Below are positions 1 through 12,178 of a stretch of DNA of 64,000 nt, piece after piece. Positions within the stretch are counted from its first letter, which is position 1. Each line of letters begins with the position of its first letter. The notes under the pieces were generated by a model. That model was not told the DNA's origin. It did not search any database and was given only the letters and a program-made list of their open reading frames with translations. Source of the stretch: Zarea fungicola (lineage: Eukaryota; Ascomycota; Sordariomycetes; Hypocreales; Cordycipitaceae). The stretch is from positions 23,652-87,651 of the forward strand of contig FWCC01000470.1 in the NCBI GenBank assembly GCA_900169235.1, given 5' to 3'. A program made the translations under genes and the position numbers.

Positions 1-357
1 TCAAACGCCCAATAATTGGCCTGCTAATGCTCTGCTTCCCCATTAAGTCAGAGCATCGGCGTAGCTGAAGCTCAATATCACCAAGCCCCGGATTCTTGCC
101 ACGCCTCATCGCTTCTACTTGCTCAAACAGGCATAGTCGAATATTTCGTTGTTGCCTCGTGCTACTTCTGGTTAGCAGCTGTGCGGGGTTGAACGATTTA
201 TAGGCAATAAGTCAATAACGGCCTTTACACGCGCGGTGTGGGGCATCTCTCACGGTTTAGGTTAACACGATTCATGTACAATGGGCCATTACGCTCGACT
301 TTTGATGAAGTCAAATTCAATCAACTATTCTGTATACTTCCGGTGAGGCGACTCACC
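1..357. other. Intergenic, no gene seen
   Basis: I see no coding frame with family resemblance in this stretch. It lies upstream of the transporter relic whose ATG is at 358, so it may contain the old promoter. No repeat or RNA gene was recognised. Confidence 0.5.
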
Positions 358-3071
358 ATGGAACAACCAACCGAGGTCAACACAGTTGCTAGTGATGAGA
401 AGACTGTGAAAATACAGAGCAACACTGTTAGTAATAAATCCCTTTGTCTTGTCATTTCTAACCTCGTAAGACTAACCGAGATAACGGCACAGCTGTCTAC
501 CGCGGTTGGCAATAGCACTACCTTTGAAGAGGAATGGGCGAACAAGTACCTAAAGTTTGGAATTGCGCCTGCTCAGGTTGAGAGGGCTCTCCCAATCGCC
601 CAGGGTCTAAGCCCGCAAGAGGCAAGGCAAGTCCTGGCCGAGTATATCGACGAGTACAAGTAGGTTATCACCTCGAGCTGTGAACGAGATAGGATGCTCA
701 TCAGACAGTGATGACCTCTCGGTGCCTGGTTCCGTCATTGCTCATGTTCGTGAACTTTTAAACATTGAAAACACTGGATCGGACAAGGCCAATCTCGACC
801 GGGAGGAAACACTTTATCATGACTGCTGCCGTTTTGTCAAGTGATTCTGCGTACAGAGAGGTACGATCAGCTTTTAGACCGGACGATGATCCCAGTATTC
901 CGGCAGGAACCGTTCGTGCCTGGGTGATTGGTGAGTGGTTTGATACTAGAGTTAATTTTGCCCTTATTAATGTACAGCTGATAGGTCTTCTCTGGGCGGT
1001 AGGCATTGCAGCCATCAACCAGTTTTTCCACCCTCGCGCACCAGCCATCGTCGTGGGCGTAAGTCTCGCCCAACTTTTAGCGATGCCTATGGGTAAACTA
1101 GCTGAGAAAATTCTCCCCGATCGAATCTGGCTGAAAGGAACTCGATTTGAATTCAATCTTAACCCAGGGCCGTGGTCCCTAAAGGAGCAGACTCTCATTA
1201 CCATCATGAGCAACGTAACAAGCGGTATGTTTTGTGTCGGCCATTAACATGCAGTTCGCTGAGACAGTAGTCCAGGTGTCCCGTACGTCATGGACGTCAT
1301 CTTCATCCAAAAGCTCCCTCTTTTCCTAGGACAAGAATTTGCTGGCAATTTTGTAAGTCTCTACTACTATGCCAGCTCTATAGGTATAAAAAACCAACCA
1401 AAAGTGACAGGGATACCAAATTTGCATGGTATTGAGCACCCAGTTACTGGGTTTTAGCTTGGCAGGCTTCTCGCGATGACTTCTCGTGTATCCACCGGCC
1501 ATGATTTGGTGGCAGTGTCTCTCACAGGGCGTCTTGAACGAGACACTTATATCATCGAGCAATTATGCTGTCAACGGATGGAAAAGCACCCGGTTCAAGT
1601 TCTTCGGTGTCGCATTTGGATGCATGTTCCTGTTAGCGCTATCCTCAATGTCGCCCAATGTTCCGATTACTAACCATCGTGCAGATACTTCTGGCTACCA
1701 AACACAATCTTTCCTACACTCACATTCTTTAACTGGATTAGCTGGATTCACCCGACCAGTGCCGTTCTCTCAATTATCACAGGAAGTTATTACTTAACCT
1801 TGGCCTGAATCCATTGAGTAGCTTCGACTGGAACTGGTTCGCTACCCTCGACCCGATCCTTATCCCTCTCCCTATCGCGGCACAGCTAGTGGGCTCCATG
1901 CTTGTCTGGGCGGTCTGTGTCATCATTCCTGTCTTCTTCACAAACTCCTTCTGGAGTGGTTATCTTCCCATCAACTCTTGGCTAGCTTATGACAACCAGG
2001 GCCATCCGTACCAGGCGGCTCGCATATTAACCAAGGATTTACACTTGGACGAAGCAAAGTACAAGGCATACTCGTCTGTGTTTCTCTCCGCATCAAGTAC
2101 CGCTCGATTCGCGGGCATGTTCATGATGCTCATTGCCGTTTTGACTTTTAGTGTGCTCTGGTACGGCAAGTCGATACTCAAGACCATGAAACTAGTCTTC
2201 AAACGAGAGGATGCGTATGCTGGAAGAAACGACGCCCACTCTCGGGCGATGAAACAATACCAAGAGTGCCCAGAGGTATGTGATTCCATTCAAGCCATCT
2301 TTACTGTCTTATTAACCTCGTGAGCAGTGGATTTTTCTCGCCGTCGGAGTTGTCGCTATCGTTCTTGGCGTCGTAGGCATGTACGCATGGCCAACTCAGG
2401 CCAGCGGATGTAAGGAGTTTTGCTAATTTACACTTTGGCTTACAAAAACTGACATTTTGCCAATTCAATAGGGACGATTCCGATTTCTCTTCTCATCTCG
2501 ATCATATTCGTTATTCCCATTGGATTAATTGCAGCAGTGAGCAACTATGTAGCGACGCTAGAGATTCTCTTTGCCGTTGTAAGTACCTATGTCCTCGCTG
2601 CAGTGCAATCCGTCAACCTTATTATTCTTCGTACGTCTTTGCCTTTCAGTTCAGAGTATGTCAACTTATAGATTTATCCTTTGTAGTTTTGGGTTCCATT
2701 CTATGGGCGCCGTTAAACTTCTCCATATTCTGGCAGGCCCTTCCTCTTTCGGTTTTCTTTGGTTGGTATCTGAAAACTCGGCATCTCGCATGGTGGTCCA
2801 AGTACGCCTTGGTCCTGTCTAGTGCCTTTACCGCTGGCATAGTCATTTCAGCGCTTATCCAATTCTTTGCCATCACCTACCCTAATATTACGGTACGTAG
2901 AAACGCGTCAATCATAAAGTGTTATCCACAAGTGAGTATATATTAATTCTTGGCATTCTCCAGGTCCCAAATTTGTGGGGTACTACTCAGAATACGAGTA
3001 CTTGTGATTTTCAGGACTGTCGCTGGTTGAAGCTTGCAAAGGGCGAGAAGTTTGGGCCCAAATCTTGGTAG
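358..3071 (+). pseudogene. OPT-family oligopeptide transporter, broken
   Basis: Conceptual exons match the fungal oligopeptide transporter (OPT) family, proton-coupled peptide importers of the plasma membrane. Recognisable parts are the N-terminal linker, AYREVRSAF...DDPSIPAGT..AWVIG, LNPGPWSLKEQTLITIMSNV, VYPPAMIWW, SFDWNW, and the C-terminal WWSKY and GEKFGPKSW ending at the TAG at 3069-3071. Introns can be placed at 660-708, 1225-1275, 1632-1684 and 2276-2327. The gene is damaged in four ways. The frame shifts by one base near 820-840. An in-frame TGA lies at 1477-1479, where the family has Arg before LLVYP (CGA to TGA would explain it). A second one-base loss lies near 1790-1795. About 150 residues of the permease core are missing between the segments at about 2580 and 2690. 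Each lesion is read from the sequence; assembly error could explain a single indel but not all four. Confidence 0.8.
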
Positions 3072-3479
3072 TTAAATGATAGTTATGAGGTAGTGCCCCA
3101 GCGATGACAGTTTAGTTGAAGCCTGGCAATATGATAGTTACGTTGACATGTTACGTGTACTAGAAGCTGCGTACTGCATATTATATTGGGAATTGATACG
3201 GACGCCTGACTTTCTGAGTGCTTTTCTGTTGTTGTAGCTGATGCTGGTTATAGTGGCTACCGTCACGATCGTCTCAGATAGCGATCTAGCTAGCTAGCCC
3301 GCCAGCTAACAAGCCAATTGAGGCTGTTGAATATAGAGTGCTAAATGAAGCAATCCTTTACGGAGACATATACCAGGCTCCTTGCTTAGACAAGGGAAGA
3401 GATTGAAAAAGCCAAATTAATGCATAGTTACTGACAGGTACGGCGCAATTATTATTCTATGTTTTCCAAAACTTCTTCT
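3072..3479. other. Intergenic between convergent gene ends
   Basis: This stretch lies between the 3' ends of the transporter relic and the aminotransferase gene. I see no coding potential; it presumably holds both 3' UTRs. Confidence 0.5.
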
Positions 3480-5239
3480 CTAGAAGAAGCACAGCGCCCG
3501 CTTGACTTTTCTGATAGCTCCATAGTATCCAGCCTTTGCAGAAACCTTCACTCCCGTAGTCTTATTAACGCTATCATCGTCCGATTCGTACATGTATTCT
3601 TTTGAAGTAAAGGGTGCGCCTTGCTCAAGCTCATCTAAGGCAGCCCGAAGACGCTGTACTAACAAGATAGCACGTTCCCCTTCACTTGTATACACGAATC
3701 GAAATCGGCCAGCAGTGGGTGACGCAGACAGCTAAAGACAAGAGTCAGAAACGGGAGCAATGGCGTAATGTTTCGGACTCATTTCCAGATGAAGACGTTA
3801 ACCTTACCTCTCCACTACTCAAAAAGACACCATGACGGATAAGGTACTTGCTTAGTTGTCTTTCGCGGGTTTCTCTTTCAACAGAGGCGACAGTTTGAGA
3901 GGGCATAATGCCTACGCGATCCTGCCCATCAAAATATCGTAACCAGTAGCTTAGGTCCAACCAAACAAAGAGACAGCCATTTGCAGCGTCGAAGGGGATT
4001 ATATTCTCCTTCAGGCATGCCGATACAGCCAGATACTTCGTTCTTAGACGCTGTTTATAAACAGATATAAAGTGATCAACAACGGTTGTGTCGTCGAGAA
4101 AACGAGTGAAGAAATCAACTGGGAAATTGGATAGCCAAGTAAAGACCCTGAGCGGTATTAGCGCATGACCCTGCGTAAGGTACTGGAGAATATTAGATAC
4201 TTACGCGACACGCCTGCATGCCTTCCAAACCTGCTCATTTCTCGTGATAAGAAATCCTATCCGTAAGCCACCCATGCCAAAATCTTTGCTTGCACCATAC
4301 ATGGCATGGATGTTCTTCGCATTTATGTGGTTGCGAGGGTCGTGTTCTAGACTAAGAACTGAGGTGAAGCTTGGCAGAAATTCCTCATTAATGGCCGCGG
4401 GAAATTCAGACAGAGCATAAATTTCGTCAGATACAAAGTGAAGATTATGACGCCCACAGAATTGCGCAAGCCTGGTTAGTGTGTATCTAGAGTAGAACCT
4501 GCCTATAGGGTTCGAAGGGTTGCTGATGAGAACAGCCTTGACTTTGACACCGTGGTCGGTCGCATTTTGATATACCTTTTCAAATGCCTCAATAAAAGCA
4601 TCTGCAGAGCTTGCAAGGAATTCGTTCCCTATGCCCTTGGTTGACACTGGGAGCAGGGTCAAGCCAGCCTTGGAACGAAGGTCGTGGCCAAACATGGAAT
4701 AGGCAGGGACAGGAAACAAAATGCCCTCTCCTTCATCGCAAATATTGAAAGCAAGCATATCAATAAGTGAAGAAACACCATTTGTAGCCAATATGTGCTG
4801 CGGCAAAATGGTATCCGAGGGCCGGAATTTGCGGTTTATGAAGCGAGCGACAGCTTCGGCGAGCTCTGTATAATTCTTAGCAACGGGTTTTGTCGAAATC
4901 CCAGTACATTGCTTTCATTTGCCATACCTTGGGTGCCAGTAACGCCTCCATACAGCAAATCTACATCATAGCGTAGCGTGAGAACTTTGAGCACAAGCTA
5001 CCAAGGAGGTGACGCCACTTACACTCATCTACTGGCGAATTGTCGTAGTTGGCAGCGCAATAGCTTGCAAGCCAATCCCTCATCAAGGCATTGGAAGCTC
5101 CTGAAGCATCAATGACCCCGTATGGGTTGGTCTCGGGATCAAACAGGGTAACGCCTTCAAGATCCTTTTCCCTGTCGACAGCTTCGCCATTGGCGATGTT
5201 GTGTTGACCGCGAGTCGAGGCGTCTAACTGAGAGCACAT
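3480..5239 (-). CDS. ACC synthase-like PLP-dependent aminotransferase
   Basis: Five exons (5023-5239, 4928-4960, 4205-4865, 3808-4147, 3480-3731) join to 501 codons without a stop, giving 500 residues, typical for fold-type I aminotransferases of the 1-aminocyclopropane-1-carboxylate synthase group. Visible motifs are YGGVTGTQELAEAVARF near the N terminus, ATNG, the NPSNPIGR loop, the SDEIYALSEF segment whose Asp would bind the PLP pyridine nitrogen, and ASKDFGMGGLRIGF with the expected Schiff-base lysine. Family knowledge: members use S-adenosylmethionine or amino acids as substrate, and many fungal homologues are not proven ACC synthases, so the substrate is open. The short second exon was accepted because both 62-nt introns have good sites and restore the frame. 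The ATG at 5239 was chosen over an upstream TTG. It is divergent from the M61 peptidase gene, sharing 261 bp. Confidence 0.85.
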
Positions 5240-5500
5240 AATGAAGTTGTCCGACCGTAACAAATTGCGCTTCCGGTGTTTAACGTTCCCGTGTCCCTAA
5301 AGCAAGCAGTCCGATAATGAAACTTTGCACAGCGCAGCAGACTAATGTATGCAGGACACATCACGTCAGCGAGCATGGTCGCTAACTGATGCCTAATTAG
5401 GAAACGGAGAGAACCCACCAAGTTATCGGGTAGACAACCCGAAGAGCTGACGTGGAGGTGGAACTGAAGAGCGACTGAACAACGGCAGGCTAACAAGCAA
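5240..5500. promoter_or_regulatory. Shared divergent promoter region
   Basis: These 261 bp separate the ATG of the minus-strand aminotransferase from the first ATG of the plus-strand M61 peptidase. Both promoters must lie here. No specific site is identified. Confidence 0.5.
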
Positions 5501-7372
5501 ATGGCTACTGTATTTACCCGCACCTCACATCGAAATTCTGCAGCCATGCTTTTCACCTACCTTGCCACGCTGATTCTGTTTCTGGCACAGCTGTCTTTTT
5601 CATCAAGCGTTACAATGCTCAAACTGGGGATGTTAGGCAATTCAGAGCAAAAGGTCCTGGGCGCACCAGTGGAGAAAGCCTCACATCCCGTCACATCCAA
5701 ATTAGGAATCAATCTGACGCCTGAATACAATCATGGCGAGGCCACGTCCGTCACTGTTGAATTGCACTTCGTCCCCGATGATAGCACCACCGAGTCTAGC
5801 AGACTCCCAGTTCTCCTTCAGGCGCCGAAAACTATTTCAGGAACCTCGGTGCTCTCTATTAAACCAGCCAGCCTCGTGGCAACTGATGACGACGGCACCC
5901 TCGCGCTTGTATCGGAAATTGATACCCCGGCGCCAAATGTTGTAATTGAATATTACCGGCCTGTGCGCAAGCCCATGGGTTCTGTCAAGGTCATCTATAG
6001 CGCGCTTCCTCGGCCGGTGGACAAGTCGACTCGCGGAGGACCAAGCTTTGATATGCGCATGGAAGCAAATGGCCTTCTCACTTCCGGGTATGGCCTCCTG
6101 GCTCTGCCGGTTTCCGGCAATGACGAAGAATACGACATCCAGCTGAGCTGGGACTTGTCATCGTCTCCAAGTGGTACCCAGGCAGTTTGGACATTTGGAC
6201 ACTCGTCAAGCACAGCTACACGCCGGCTACGACTGGACGAGCTATGGAGCACTTATTTCATGGTCGGACCAATTCATTCATATAGGGATGACACTATCCC
6301 TCTCAAGGAAGACGAGAAGAACTTCAACATGTATTGGTTGCGAGACCCTCCCTTTGATGCGAATGAGATGGCGACGAGGATCTCCAACACCTTTCAAGCC
6401 ATGTCTCACTTCTTCAATGATAATGAAGATACCTATCGAGTATTTCTTCGATACAACCCCTACCGTACATCTAATGAGGGTAGCGGTACAGCCGTCCTTC
6501 GAAGTTTCACCTTTTGCTATAACCTTGACGACCAAAAGGTACCCGTTGCAATAGACGCCATGGTTGAGGTTCTTACCCATGAAATGGTGCATAACTGGGT
6601 GATTCTCAAAGGCACCAATGGTTATGATAATTGGTTTAGTGAAGGATTAGCCGAGTATTACTCATTGGTGTTCCTTTACAGACTGGGGATTATTAACGAT
6701 GCGCGCGTTTTAGCCGCATTCAATAGCCGGCTTTCAGCCTATTACACCAGTCCACTGGTGAGCACATCCGTCGCTGATGCCTTCAAAAAGGTATGGGCAA
6801 TGCCTACCGCTCAGAGACTGCCTTATCGGAGAGGCATCACATTCGCCATCCAGGTCAACGACGTAATCAAGCAAGCAACGAATTCGAAACTATCTCTCGA
6901 TGATCTCGTCTTGGACTTACTCCGCCAACAAAACGCTGGTGATAGTGTAGGGATTGAAGATTACGTCGCCTGGCTGGGAAACTACATTGGCTCTGACGCT
7001 GCCCACGAGCTAGTTCAAGGAATGTCTGTGGGGACGCGGCTCATTGTTCCGTCGCCGTCGAGCTTTCCCCTTGAGTTGACCCGACCCGTGCGCATGATTA
7101 GAGAAGATCAATTCATGTACGATCTTGGCTTTGATGAAACTTCCGCTTTTGCTGTGGAGAATGTCGTACGTGGACTTCGTGACGACTCTAGAGCAGCAAA
7201 AGCTGGTTTACATGAGCTTGATCATTTCTCTGGACCTCTGTCTATGCTCGATGCAAAGTATAATGAGAGTATTAAAGCTGCGGTAGTACGTGGAGTAGAC
7301 TCCACATTCAATGTCGAATTCTGGCCGAGGGGGAACACATTGGTAGAGTCATGGAAATATGTTCTAGACTAA
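5501..7372 (+). CDS. Secreted M61-like (glycyl aminopeptidase-type) metallopeptidase
   Basis: This is an intronless 623-codon frame. A hydrophobic stretch at residues 16-36 looks like a signal peptide, and Met16 is a reasonable alternative start. The zinc motif HEMVH is at residues 360-364, followed by the third ligand Glu381 in WFSEGLAEYY. This matches gluzincins of family M61, in which HExxH is followed by W..EG..EYY. An N-terminal beta-sandwich-like region precedes the catalytic part. Near the C terminus VVRGLRDDSRAAKAGL resembles the carboxylate-binding start of a PDZ domain, which M61 enzymes often carry. Family knowledge: bacterial M61 members cleave N-terminal Gly or Ala; the fungal substrate is unknown. 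It sits next to two secreted carboxypeptidases, which suggests joint trimming of extracellular peptides. All ligands are present, so it should be active. Confidence 0.85.
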   Translation: MATVFTRTSHRNSAAMLFTYLATLILFLAQLSFSSSVTMLKLGMLGNSEQKVLGAPVEKASHPVTSKLGINLTPEYNHGEATSVTVELHFVPDDSTTESSRLPVLLQAPKTISGTSVLSIKPASLVATDDDGTLALVSEIDTPAPNVVIEYYRPVRKPMGSVKVIYSALPRPVDKSTRGGPSFDMRMEANGLLTSGYGLLALPVSGNDEEYDIQLSWDLSSSPSGTQAVWTFGHSSSTATRRLRLDELWSTYFMVGPIHSYRDDTIPLKEDEKNFNMYWLRDPPFDANEMATRISNTFQAMSHFFNDNEDTYRVFLRYNPYRTSNEGSGTAVLRSFTFCYNLDDQKVPVAIDAMVEVLTHEMVHNWVILKGTNGYDNWFSEGLAEYYSLVFLYRLGIINDARVLAAFNSRLSAYYTSPLVSTSVADAFKKVWAMPTAQRLPYRRGITFAIQVNDVIKQATNSKLSLDDLVLDLLRQQNAGDSVGIEDYVAWLGNYIGSDAAHELVQGMSVGTRLIVPSPSSFPLELTRPVRMIREDQFMYDLGFDETSAFAVENVVRGLRDDSRAAKAGLHELDHFSGPLSMLDAKYNESIKAAVVRGVDSTFNVEFWPRGNTLVESWKYVLD

Positions 7373-7515
7373 AGTCTACACTAGACTACTGCTTAATAAT
7401 TATTGCATGGCTAGTGTACATGTTGCATTGTTTTAAATTGTTTTTAAAACTAAAATTGTCGCAAGGTTATCATTTGCACTGCCAAAATACAGCTACAAGT
7501 CTGTCTTACTCCCCA

Positions 7516-9143
7516 TCACAACTCTTCTGAGAAGACCGTCTGTACATTCTTTTCCAAATTCCTCAGGTGAGAAACAGCGTGAGTATCGTTTTGTCCGACA
7601 TGGGCGAGCCAGTTTCTAACTAGCATGAGCATTACTTCTGGCTGATCGTAGGGCGCCTATTTCATAACACTTAGTACAAGTAAAGCGTGAGTGTGCGAGA
7701 AACATACCATGTGGCCAGCTTCGCCCACTTCTGCATACCAGAGACGATTGGTCCTTCTCATCACTGCCGCAGCTCGGCCACTGTCTGCGCCCCCATTAGT
7801 GGAGCTGGAAGGAAACTGCTCAAACGGTGAATTCTTGAAATTTGGCCGCCCGTCCCAGCGGATGCGCTCAAGTGTCTCACGAACGCCTTTGGGGTTGACC
7901 ATCACATCCGAGTCTCCAGCAGTAAAAAACATCGGAATTTTGCTGTTGGTAAGTATACTACTCACGTAGCGAGAACTATCCATAAAGGTGTCTCCAGAGT
8001 CCAGAAAGTCAGCGTATGTCCGCATACTCATAAAGTCAAATGAAGTCTTTAGACCGCCGGACTGATTCACTACATCAAGCATGTCTCCAAATACAGCCTT
8101 TGAGTTCATCCAGTCTTGTACTTGTAGCATGATGGGATAGCATTCTCCGGGCCTGGCACACGTCATTCGACGATCATACTTATTCACAAGCTGGTTCTCG
8201 ACCACACCCTCAATGTTTTCCATACAGTAGCGGCTGGCTTCCTTACAAACCAGAGGATCATTGGTTGACTCGCATGCTTGCATGACCGTCTCACAATGCT
8301 GATAGGCCGCTTCCATTTTGGCACAGGCGCTACTATTAATGTATGCAGAGTGCTCTTTGAACGGGAAGCATGAAACATCAAAGGTTGAGACAAGCTGTAT
8401 TCCCGGTCTTGTCCAGGGGCTCACTATGACGAGTGATGCGAGCGGTATCTGCTCGTCTAGTGGGGTGAGCTCATTGTACTTGATAATCAAGTCGCCGAAC
8501 ACGGGAGCCCAGCGGCCGCCAAACGATTCGCCAGCAACATGCAGCGGATTGCGGGCAATGTTCGGGAAAGCTTCACTGAACAGTTTCAGGAACCAAACGA
8601 CATCTGGCGCGGCTTCCTCGGTGCTGCGGGGTAGTTCTGTGTTGTTATCCACATAGGAGAAGCCCACGCCAGCAGGCTGGTCGAGATAAATCATGTGAAA
8701 ATCTTCGGTCCAGCCGTATGGATTGCGTTTCGGCTCGCCAGAGGTCATGTCAAAGTAGCAGTCTCCGTTTTCAACCAACGCGGATACCTGACTGGAGCCT
8801 CCGGGGCCACCAGTCAGCCAAAGCATAACGGGCGTATTGGGCTTTGCATTTCTTGCTTCATAGTACCCTAAGGCTTCATTAGTCGAGTTCCACTTGGAAC
8901 CACCTCTCTTGGCAAGGCTCACTAACAAAAGAACATGTGGTGGTGATCGAGGTCGGCCCATCCGCTGTAGCTAGGAACTCCGCCGTGACAGACTGCATTT
9001 CCGCCGTGTTTCTGGACCCGGATCTGGGCACTTGGATCATACTTTGACTTGTAAATGTCGTAGCTGCCGGCGAGTGAGGCGACATTTGATGCAAACAGGC
9101 CGAGGGCCGCGCCGAGTAGCCGCAACTTTGTCGATAATACCAT
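7516..9143 (-). CDS. Secreted serine carboxypeptidase (S10), copy 1
   Basis: Three exons (8927-9143, 7708-8867, 7516-7656) give 505 residues, the normal S10 length. The N terminus (MVLSTKLRLLGAALGLFASN) is a signal peptide. The oxyanion/substrate segment LWLTGGPGGSS, the nucleophile motif GESFGG (Ser about 187), TAGDSDVMVNPKG with the catalytic Asp, and GEAGHM with the catalytic His are all present; the His exon is split by the last intron (7657-7707). The first intron (8868-8926) completes the HHHMFFW motif. The enzyme should remove C-terminal residues from peptides outside the cell or in the vacuole; the signal peptide and the lack of a long propeptide favour secretion. The start is the ATG at 9143, because longer frames begin only with GTG. 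It is divergent from the second S10 gene. Confidence 0.92.
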
Positions 9144-9671
9144 GATTGTGTTGGCAAAGAAAAGTATCACTCAGCGCCTTTCGCCTTTGATTTTGAATAA
9201 AAGAATCAATTTCGCATTTGCTACCACTGGAAATTGCCGGTACTTCCACAGATTCGGACCTTGTGGCGTTTTTGGTGTCATTCAGCCCGCCTTGGTCGCT
9301 CCCAGGTTCCTAATTAGGCAATTAGTAGCAACTATTCACACAGGCGACTCCGCGACGCCGAGAGTAGAGCAAGCGGTACTGTTTTTTGCTCTAACGACTC
9401 AGACTCGGCCGTCGATAGCCGACTGGTAACCGCTGGTATTATAGACTGCATTTTTGAGAGACCAGAGTTCTTTTTTCTCCGTACCAAACCACCACAGATG
9501 CGAACCGGACAGGTTTAGGACAGCTCTGTTTAATTATCTCCATTTTACATCAAGCTTCCTACCACTCCCCTACCAAATTGTGACAGACTCACTTTTCGCA
9601 TCTAGAGAACAAGCTTCAAGATAGTTGAATTTCATCAATTCATTTAGCGTCAGTTTTGCGGCGAATTCAGC
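9144..9671. promoter_or_regulatory. Divergent promoter between two S10 carboxypeptidase genes
   Basis: This 528-bp region must drive both carboxypeptidase genes. It contains several GTACCAAA/CTACCA-type and AT-rich stretches but no site I can name with confidence. The head-to-head layout allows co-regulation. Confidence 0.5.
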
Positions 9672-11221
9672 ATGCCCATCGTCGGCCTGTCAGCGATTTC
9701 GCTCTCCATTCGGCTAGTATTGCTGATTTTCGCCATCCGCCAGGTCGCATCTTCGACTATTGGCAACAAATGGAACGTCTATCGCGGCCAGGGCTTTTCG
9801 GTCCGTACCAAGCAAACGAGTCGTGACATTTGTGCGGATGATACCATTTCCGGCTACGTGGACTGGGGTAGGGCTTTGTGATCCAATTCAAGATTATGTA
9901 TTAACGTGCAAGTAGACGAGAATCACATGTTCTTTTGGGCAGCGGAGAGTCGAAGCAAACACGCAGATGACCCAGTAATTCTTTGGCTCACAGGGTAACT
10001 ACCCGCACGGAATCCCCAACCTTGGGCAATGGTAGGCTGACGTATTAATGTAGCGGCCCAGGTGCATCAGGTGTCGCCTTTGGAGGACTCGAGGAACTCG
10101 GCCCCTGCCAATGGAGCGGCACCGATGGCCTCGCTTACAATCCTTACGCCTGGAACTCAAATGCGACCGTCATTTTTGTCGATCAGCCACTGGGGGTTGG
10201 GTTCTCTCATGGTCAGAGGGTGCGCACCCTTCGAGGGTCCACTGACCACCTGGAGGCATTCGTCGAGCGCCTCTTTGCCGCAAAGCCTGATTGGGCCGCG
10301 CGCGACTTTTACATTGCCGGGGAGAGCTACGGTGGGAGCTACGTGCCCGCTCTGGCTGCTCAGATTCACCGTTCACACTCCTCGCCGCTCATGCAACTGG
10401 TATCCCGTACATCTAGCCGCGGGAAGAGCAAGATCAATCTCAAGGGCATCCTAATCGGCAATGGATTAATGGACCAGGCCGTGCAGAGGCGGGGATTCCA
10501 TGAAATGGGCTGCTTAAAAAACGCGATTCTCAACACGACGCAGTGCAAAGACCTGGCCGAGGCGCAGCCACGATGCGAAAGGCTTGAGGCTGCTTGCCGT
10601 GAGAGCGGCTTTGAACGTGGTGTCTGCAATATCTCCGACGCCTTTTGCCAACAGACTCAGTGGTTCCAGATTGAACAGACGCCATGGTACCCATACGACG
10701 TGCGAATAAACTGTACGAAATCTCCCGACCGCTGTGTCGATCCACCAGGTGGACTCATCGATTGGCTGAATGAGGAAAAGGTGCGGGAGGCGTTCGGCGC
10801 TGACGATGAGGCGGGGAAATTCGCCGGCTCTAGTGACCAGGTTTTCCAAGACTTCTTTGAAAGTGGGGAGGTAGGGTACCCATCGCATCCTTGGGTAACT
10901 GAGATTCTCGATGCTGGTATTAAGGTTCTGGTTTATGCTGGAAACAAAGATTGGCTGTGTAGTGCGCCTGGCATGTTGCGCTTCGTTGACAGTCTGTCTT
11001 GGGGTGGACAAGTGCAGTTTGAGACGGCGGCCTTTCTGCCTGTTTTTGCGTGTGCTGATTCCGATGATCCCTGTAGATCAGGGAAAAGGTTATGGGGATA
11101 TCATAAGCGATATGAGAATTTCTCTTACATGGAGGTGGATGAGGCTGGGCACTTTGTGCCTAAGGACCAGCCTGCAGTTGCTCTCGCCATGGTTAATTAT
11201 TGGATTGCTGGAGTACTGTAG
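9672..11221 (+). CDS. Secreted serine carboxypeptidase (S10), copy 2
   Basis: Three exons (9672-9867, 9916-9994, 10054-11221) join to exactly 481 codons, 480 residues. A signal peptide covers about the first 28 residues. The joins rebuild family motifs: SGYVDWDENHMFFW across intron 1 and LTGGPGASG across intron 2. Further motifs are DQPLGVGFSHG, the nucleophile GESYGG (Ser about 183), YAGNKDWLC with the catalytic Asp, and DEAGHFVPKDQP with the catalytic His. It is more like carboxypeptidase Y/D-type S10 enzymes than its divergent neighbour, and the two differ enough that a recent duplication is unlikely. It probably releases C-terminal amino acids from extracellular peptides. Confidence 0.93.
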
Positions 11222-12178
11222 TTTGTTGCTGCTACAGCGAGAGCTAATTTTAGTCGGACATAAAAGATTTATTTTTATTAGTAGTACTAATTATATGCTG
11301 TTGAGCCGGTGTTGCGTAGCGTTTTTCGCCTGCAAATGTAATGCAGGGGTCCTCAGTAGCTAACTGCTATACATTGATTGCACCTAGATTTATATACGTG
11401 CCCTCACGTATTCGGACTTCGGCTTGAGACATGTCTAGGTAAGCTACTCTCTTACTTAGCAGCATATTCCTTCCACCACGGCAAAGAAAACGTACTGCAA
11501 AATAATTTCAGCCCTCTTTAACAACACCCGGATAGGATAAATACCTGTATTCCGTTGAAATCTTGAAGTGTTGGCTGGGCCTGCTTCAGCACGTCACTGG
11601 TTAATAGTCTGCAAGCCATGAGCTTCAATGCCACTCTCCCTTGGCTGTCGGTATTATGTCTCATAACCATGCCATGATCTACAAATTAGTAATGAAAGTC
11701 TAAGACACATATTCAGCCTTCGTAATTCGTATCCTTTACAGCTGGTAACATGGTTGCTTCTAAATTAGTAAGGCCTGTCCAAAACGTAGGAACGGTTGAA
11801 AATGGAACCGGTTGGTCCAAGAAGTTCAGCTCTATTGGACATCATGATACCCACGTCCGCAAAATACCATGATTTTATGCTCGTTTAGAATGGGCAGTAC
11901 ACTTGATTGCAGTGTCAAAACTCATCCATGCTCTGTCTGAAGGCGGCAAGTCAGAATCTATCAGCGATCATTACCTAGAGAAGAGGTCTCTGGAATCCTA
12001 GATTGAAACAATTCTCATCCCTTTCTGAAACAAAAAAAGGGGACATCTGTTGGCTTTCACCGAGTCTACAAATAACACTCGTTGCGCCCCAAGTATGTTT
12101 CTTGGACTCCTGTTGGAAAAATCACTCGAAGCAACTACCACAAGTCATCCACAAAAAGTCCTCGTGCAGCTTGCAACA
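11222..12178. other. Intergenic, upstream of defensin-like gene
   Basis: These 957 bp hold the S10 3' UTR and the promoter of the small secreted peptide. No other gene or repeat is evident. Confidence 0.5.
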
